From an uncultured Sutterella sp. (GTDB taxonomy: Bacteria > Pseudomonadota > Gammaproteobacteria > Burkholderiales > Burkholderiaceae_F): a DNA stretch of 64,000 nucleotides. The notes beneath the pieces were generated by a model. It saw nothing but the letters and a program-made list of their open reading frames with translations. It had not been told where the DNA came from and did not search any database. The translations under genes were made by a program, and so were the position numbers. Below, piece by piece: positions 61,957 through 64,000 of the stretch. Numbering within the stretch: position 1 is the first letter of the stretch; each line of letters begins with the position of its first letter. The DNA lies in the NCBI GenBank assembly GCA_900544345.1, contig UQUR01000003.1, positions 1-64,000 on the forward strand. Reading direction: 5' to 3'.

Positions 61957-63129
61957 ATGGATTCTTACTTATTTACTTCCGAATCGGTCTCTGAAGGCCA
62001 TCCGGATAAGGTTGCAGACCAAATTTCAGACGCCATTCTTGATGCTATTTTGGCTCAAGACCCTTATAGCCGAGTTGCTGCAGAAACGCTTTGCAACACC
62101 GGGCTTGTCGTTTTGGCCGGTGAAATTACCACTCAAGCCAACGTCGATTACATTGACGTTGCCCGTGAAACCCTAAAACGCATCGGCTACGATAACTCCG
62201 AATACGGTATTGATCACAAAGGCTGTTCTGTTTTGGTTGGTTACGACAAGCAGTCGAACGATATTGCTCAAGGCGTGGACCGCGCAAGCGACGACTACCT
62301 TGAGCAAGGTGCCGGCGACCAAGGCTTAATGTTCGGTTACGCCTGTGATGAAACACCCACACTCATGCCGGCAGCCATCTACTATGCTCACCGTTTGATG
62401 CAGCAACAATCTATCGTCAGACGCAACGGCACGCTGGACTTCCTTCGTCCTGATGCCAAGAGCCAGGTGACGCTGCGTTATGAAAACGGTAAGCCCGTCG
62501 CCATTGATACGGTTGTTTTGTCAACCCAGCACCATCCCCGCATGAGCGATGGCAATAAGATGAAGCCTGAATTTATCGAGGCGGTCATTGAACATATTAT
62601 CAAACCGGTCTTGCCGCCCGAATGGCTTAAAAATACCCGTTTCCTGATTAATCCGACCGGCCGTTTTGTCGTGGGCGGCCCCCAAGGTGACTGTGGCTTA
62701 ACCGGACGAAAGATTATTGTTGATACATACGGCGGCGCCTGCCCGCACGGCGGCGGTGCCTTCTCCGGCAAAGATCCTTCCAAGGTTGACCGTTCTGCTG
62801 CATATGCTTGCCGCTATGTGGCTAAAAACATTGTTGCCGCAGGCTTGGCTTCACGCTGCCAGGTTCAAGTCTCTTACGCAATCGGCGTGGCTCAGCCGAT
62901 CAATGTCACTGTGCGTACATTCGGCACCGGTAAGATCGCCGATGAAAAGATCTCCGAATTGGTCCGCCGTCACTTTGACTTGCGTCCGCGCGGCATTATT
63001 CAAATGTTGGATCTGCTGCGTCCGATTTATTCAAAGACCGCTGCCTACGGGCACTTCGGCCGCGAAGAACCGGAATTTACCTGGGAGCGCACGGATAAAG
63101 CAGAATTGTTAAAGGCTGACGCCTTCTAA
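61957..63129 (+). CDS. metK: S-adenosylmethionine synthetase
   Basis: 390 residues. It makes SAM from methionine and ATP. SVSEGHPDKVADQISDAILD near 10 carries ATP and metal ligands, GAGDQGLMFGYA near 115 is the signature hexapeptide region and GGGAFSGKDPSKVDRSAAY near 262 is the P-loop-like motif. ATG 61957 (MDSYLFTSESV) with AAAAGGA upstream is the family start. An in-frame GTG at 61912 lies in the leader and is rejected. Confidence 0.97.
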   Translation: MDSYLFTSESVSEGHPDKVADQISDAILDAILAQDPYSRVAAETLCNTGLVVLAGEITTQANVDYIDVARETLKRIGYDNSEYGIDHKGCSVLVGYDKQSNDIAQGVDRASDDYLEQGAGDQGLMFGYACDETPTLMPAAIYYAHRLMQQQSIVRRNGTLDFLRPDAKSQVTLRYENGKPVAIDTVVLSTQHHPRMSDGNKMKPEFIEAVIEHIIKPVLPPEWLKNTRFLINPTGRFVVGGPQGDCGLTGRKIIVDTYGGACPHGGGAFSGKDPSKVDRSAAYACRYVAKNIVAAGLASRCQVQVSYAIGVAQPINVTVRTFGTGKIADEKISELVRRHFDLRPRGIIQMLDLLRPIYSKTAAYGHFGREEPEFTWERTDKAELLKADAF

Positions 63130-63159
63130 TTGTTCTGGGAATTTATCTGTTTTCAGATG

Positions 63160-63189
63160 GCCTCGGGTAAAAACCCGAGGCTATTTCTT
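63160..63189. terminator. Terminator between convergent metK and nitroreductase genes
   Basis: GCCTCGGGT (63160-63168) pairs perfectly with ACCCGAGGC (63173-63181) over AAAA, followed by TATTTCTTT. It ends 4 bases before the nitroreductase stop codon. Confidence 0.85.
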
Positions 63190-63192
63190 TCC

Positions 63193-63849
63193 TCAGCCAA
63201 CAAACTCTTCAAAAACATCTTCCGTTGGCAGGCGGGACTTCGGACGGCTGGCATTGCTGTCGTTTTCGGCTCTGTAGCCTAAGCTCACCGCAACAACACT
63301 GCGTAAGCCGCGTTCACGTAACCCCAAGATCTCATCGAGCTTGTCGTAATCCACACCTTCGAGCGCTGTTGAATCAATCCCCATGCCGGCAGCAGCAAAA
63401 AGAACAAAACCGAGAGCAATATAAGCTTGTGCAGTCTCCCAGACCAAGGTATCTGCAACTGTTTGACTATGCAGACCTACAAAATGCCGACGGCCGGCGT
63501 CCAATCCCTCGATAACCGACTCTTTTGCATAGCGTCCGTCTTTAATCTCTTGCGCTAAAACTTTTTGCAGGTGTTCTTCTGTAATTTTTTCAGGTACGGC
63601 AAACACAATAATGTCACTGGCTTTTGCTACACGCTCCTGATTAAAGTCCAAAAAACCTTCAAGAATTTTCTCTTTTGCTTCTTTTGTGCTGACAACGATG
63701 AATTTCCATGACTGCGCATTGACCGATGAGGGAGTTAATCGCAAAACTTCCAAAAGCTCTCTGAATTGTTCTCTTGGAATCAACTTGCCGCTGTAGTGTT
63801 TTGTCGTGTAGCGGCTTTTTGCAATTTGAAGCATTTTGTTTTCAGTCAT
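63193..63849 (-). CDS. NfsB-like oxygen-insensitive NAD(P)H nitroreductase
   Basis: 218 residues, nitroreductase fold binding FMN. SRYTTKHYSGK near 12, LRLTPSSVNAQSWKFIVVS near 36-54 with the FMN-contacting SSVNAQSW, WETAQAYIALGFVLFAAAG near 137 and the MGIDST loop. Family members reduce quinones, nitro compounds or flavins. Shares the 63850-64000 upstream region with a possible rightward gene. The physiological substrate is unknown. Confidence 0.9.
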   Translation of the reverse strand: MTENKMLQIAKSRYTTKHYSGKLIPREQFRELLEVLRLTPSSVNAQSWKFIVVSTKEAKEKILEGFLDFNQERVAKASDIIVFAVPEKITEEHLQKVLAQEIKDGRYAKESVIEGLDAGRRHFVGLHSQTVADTLVWETAQAYIALGFVLFAAAGMGIDSTALEGVDYDKLDEILGLRERGLRSVVAVSLGYRAENDSNASRPKSRLPTEDVFEEFVG

Positions 63850-63967
63850 ACTGGACCCCCATTTCCTTATTACTTTTTGTTAGTTTAAGCTCTTTTGCCT
63901 GTTTCTTTTTAATACTTTCAGACCAAAGATTGCTTTAATCTCACAATAGAAGAACAAGCTGTAAAAT

Positions 63968-63982
63968 TGAGAGCAATTCTCA
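63968..63982. promoter_or_regulatory. Candidate Fur box at the right edge
   Basis: TGAGAGCAATTCTCA matches 11 of 15 bases of the 7-1-7 Fur pattern (TGATAATNATTATCA). It directly follows TAAAAT (63962-63967), a -10-like box, and precedes ATG 63996 of a rightward gene cut by the window edge. Overlap of operator and start site fits repression by iron. Confidence 0.35.
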
Positions 63983-64000
63983 TTTATAAGACATTATGGT

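Noticed and set aside
1..64000. CRISPR arrays, insertion sequences, prophage, plasmid or replication-origin signatures
   Set aside because: No regularly spaced repeats, transposase, integrase, phage structural genes or DnaA-box clusters were seen on reading the window.

Overview
The window looks like a contiguous piece of the chromosome of a betaproteobacterium, most likely Burkholderiales and possibly the Sutterellaceae. This is inferred from gene order (ispE, tRNA-Gln, prs, rplY, pth, ychF; ftsE, ftsX, rpoH; metK divergent from two lipid A acyltransferases), a one-cysteine DksA, a SAM-II riboswitch and moderate GC. Almost all the sequence is housekeeping DNA with tightly packed genes, many overlapping by 4 nt. 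I see no prophage, insertion sequence, CRISPR array or rRNA. One tRNA gene is present.

Layout. 1-2.99 kb: the tail of an unknown gene, a RibD_C-type reductase, then a leader that looks like a UTP-type transcription attenuator in front of an amidohydrolase and an orotate-phosphoribosyltransferase-like gene. 2.99-9.4 kb: a five-gene minus-strand operon (TolC-like outer membrane factor, MacA-like adaptor, ABC ATPase, MacB-like permease, SsuA/NMT1-like binding protein) with a divergent atypical response regulator. 9.5-13.6 kb: an EF-G paralogue and aspS. 13.6-17.4 kb: a BamE-like lipoprotein, an MFS carrier, and a minus-strand set mtnA, class II aldolase, small protein. 17.6-21.8 kb: Pat-type acetyltransferase, enoyl-CoA hydratase, orphan amino-acid ABC ATPase. 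21.9-26.9 kb: the LPS cluster kdsD-kdsC-lptC-lptA-lptB, then ptsN-like and rapZ, without the rpoN and hpf that usually lie between. 26.9-35.5 kb: mutY, a TPR protein, lolB, ispE, tRNA-Gln, prs, rplY, pth, a DUF523 gene, ychF.

35.6-44.8 kb: a small HTH protein, an AsmA-family protein, ftsY back to back with rsmD-coaD-ppx, then ftsE-ftsX-rpoH-trmL. 44.8-48.5 kb (minus): a NarXL-like two-component pair, secB and a membrane-anchored rhodanese without cysteine. 48.5-53.4 kb: a strikingly palindromic divergent promoter region, then gpmA-envC-ctpA and a metallophosphoesterase. 53.5-57.1 kb: a stand-alone FtsK-type motor, a HAD phosphatase and SppA. 57.1-61.8 kb (minus): dksA, a CobW-type GTPase, rlmI and two LpxL-type acyltransferases. 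61.8-64 kb: a SAM-II riboswitch, metK, an NfsB-like nitroreductase and a candidate Fur box at the right edge.

Themes are envelope building (Kds/Lpt, Lpx, Lol, BamE-like, FtsEX/EnvC, CtpA, AsmA, SppA), nucleotide and methyl-group metabolism (prs, the attenuated amidohydrolase/phosphoribosyltransferase pair, metK, mtnA) and stress or protein quality control (rpoH, secB, dksA). The most interesting items are regulatory: the attenuator leader at 1.06-1.20 kb, the SAM-II element with a distant ribosome-binding site before metK, tandem hairpins before rplY, the palindromic promoter at 48.5 kb, and a terminator that abuts a histidine-kinase start codon. The most unusual gene arrangements are the efflux operon carrying an import-type binding protein and the solitary FtsK motor.
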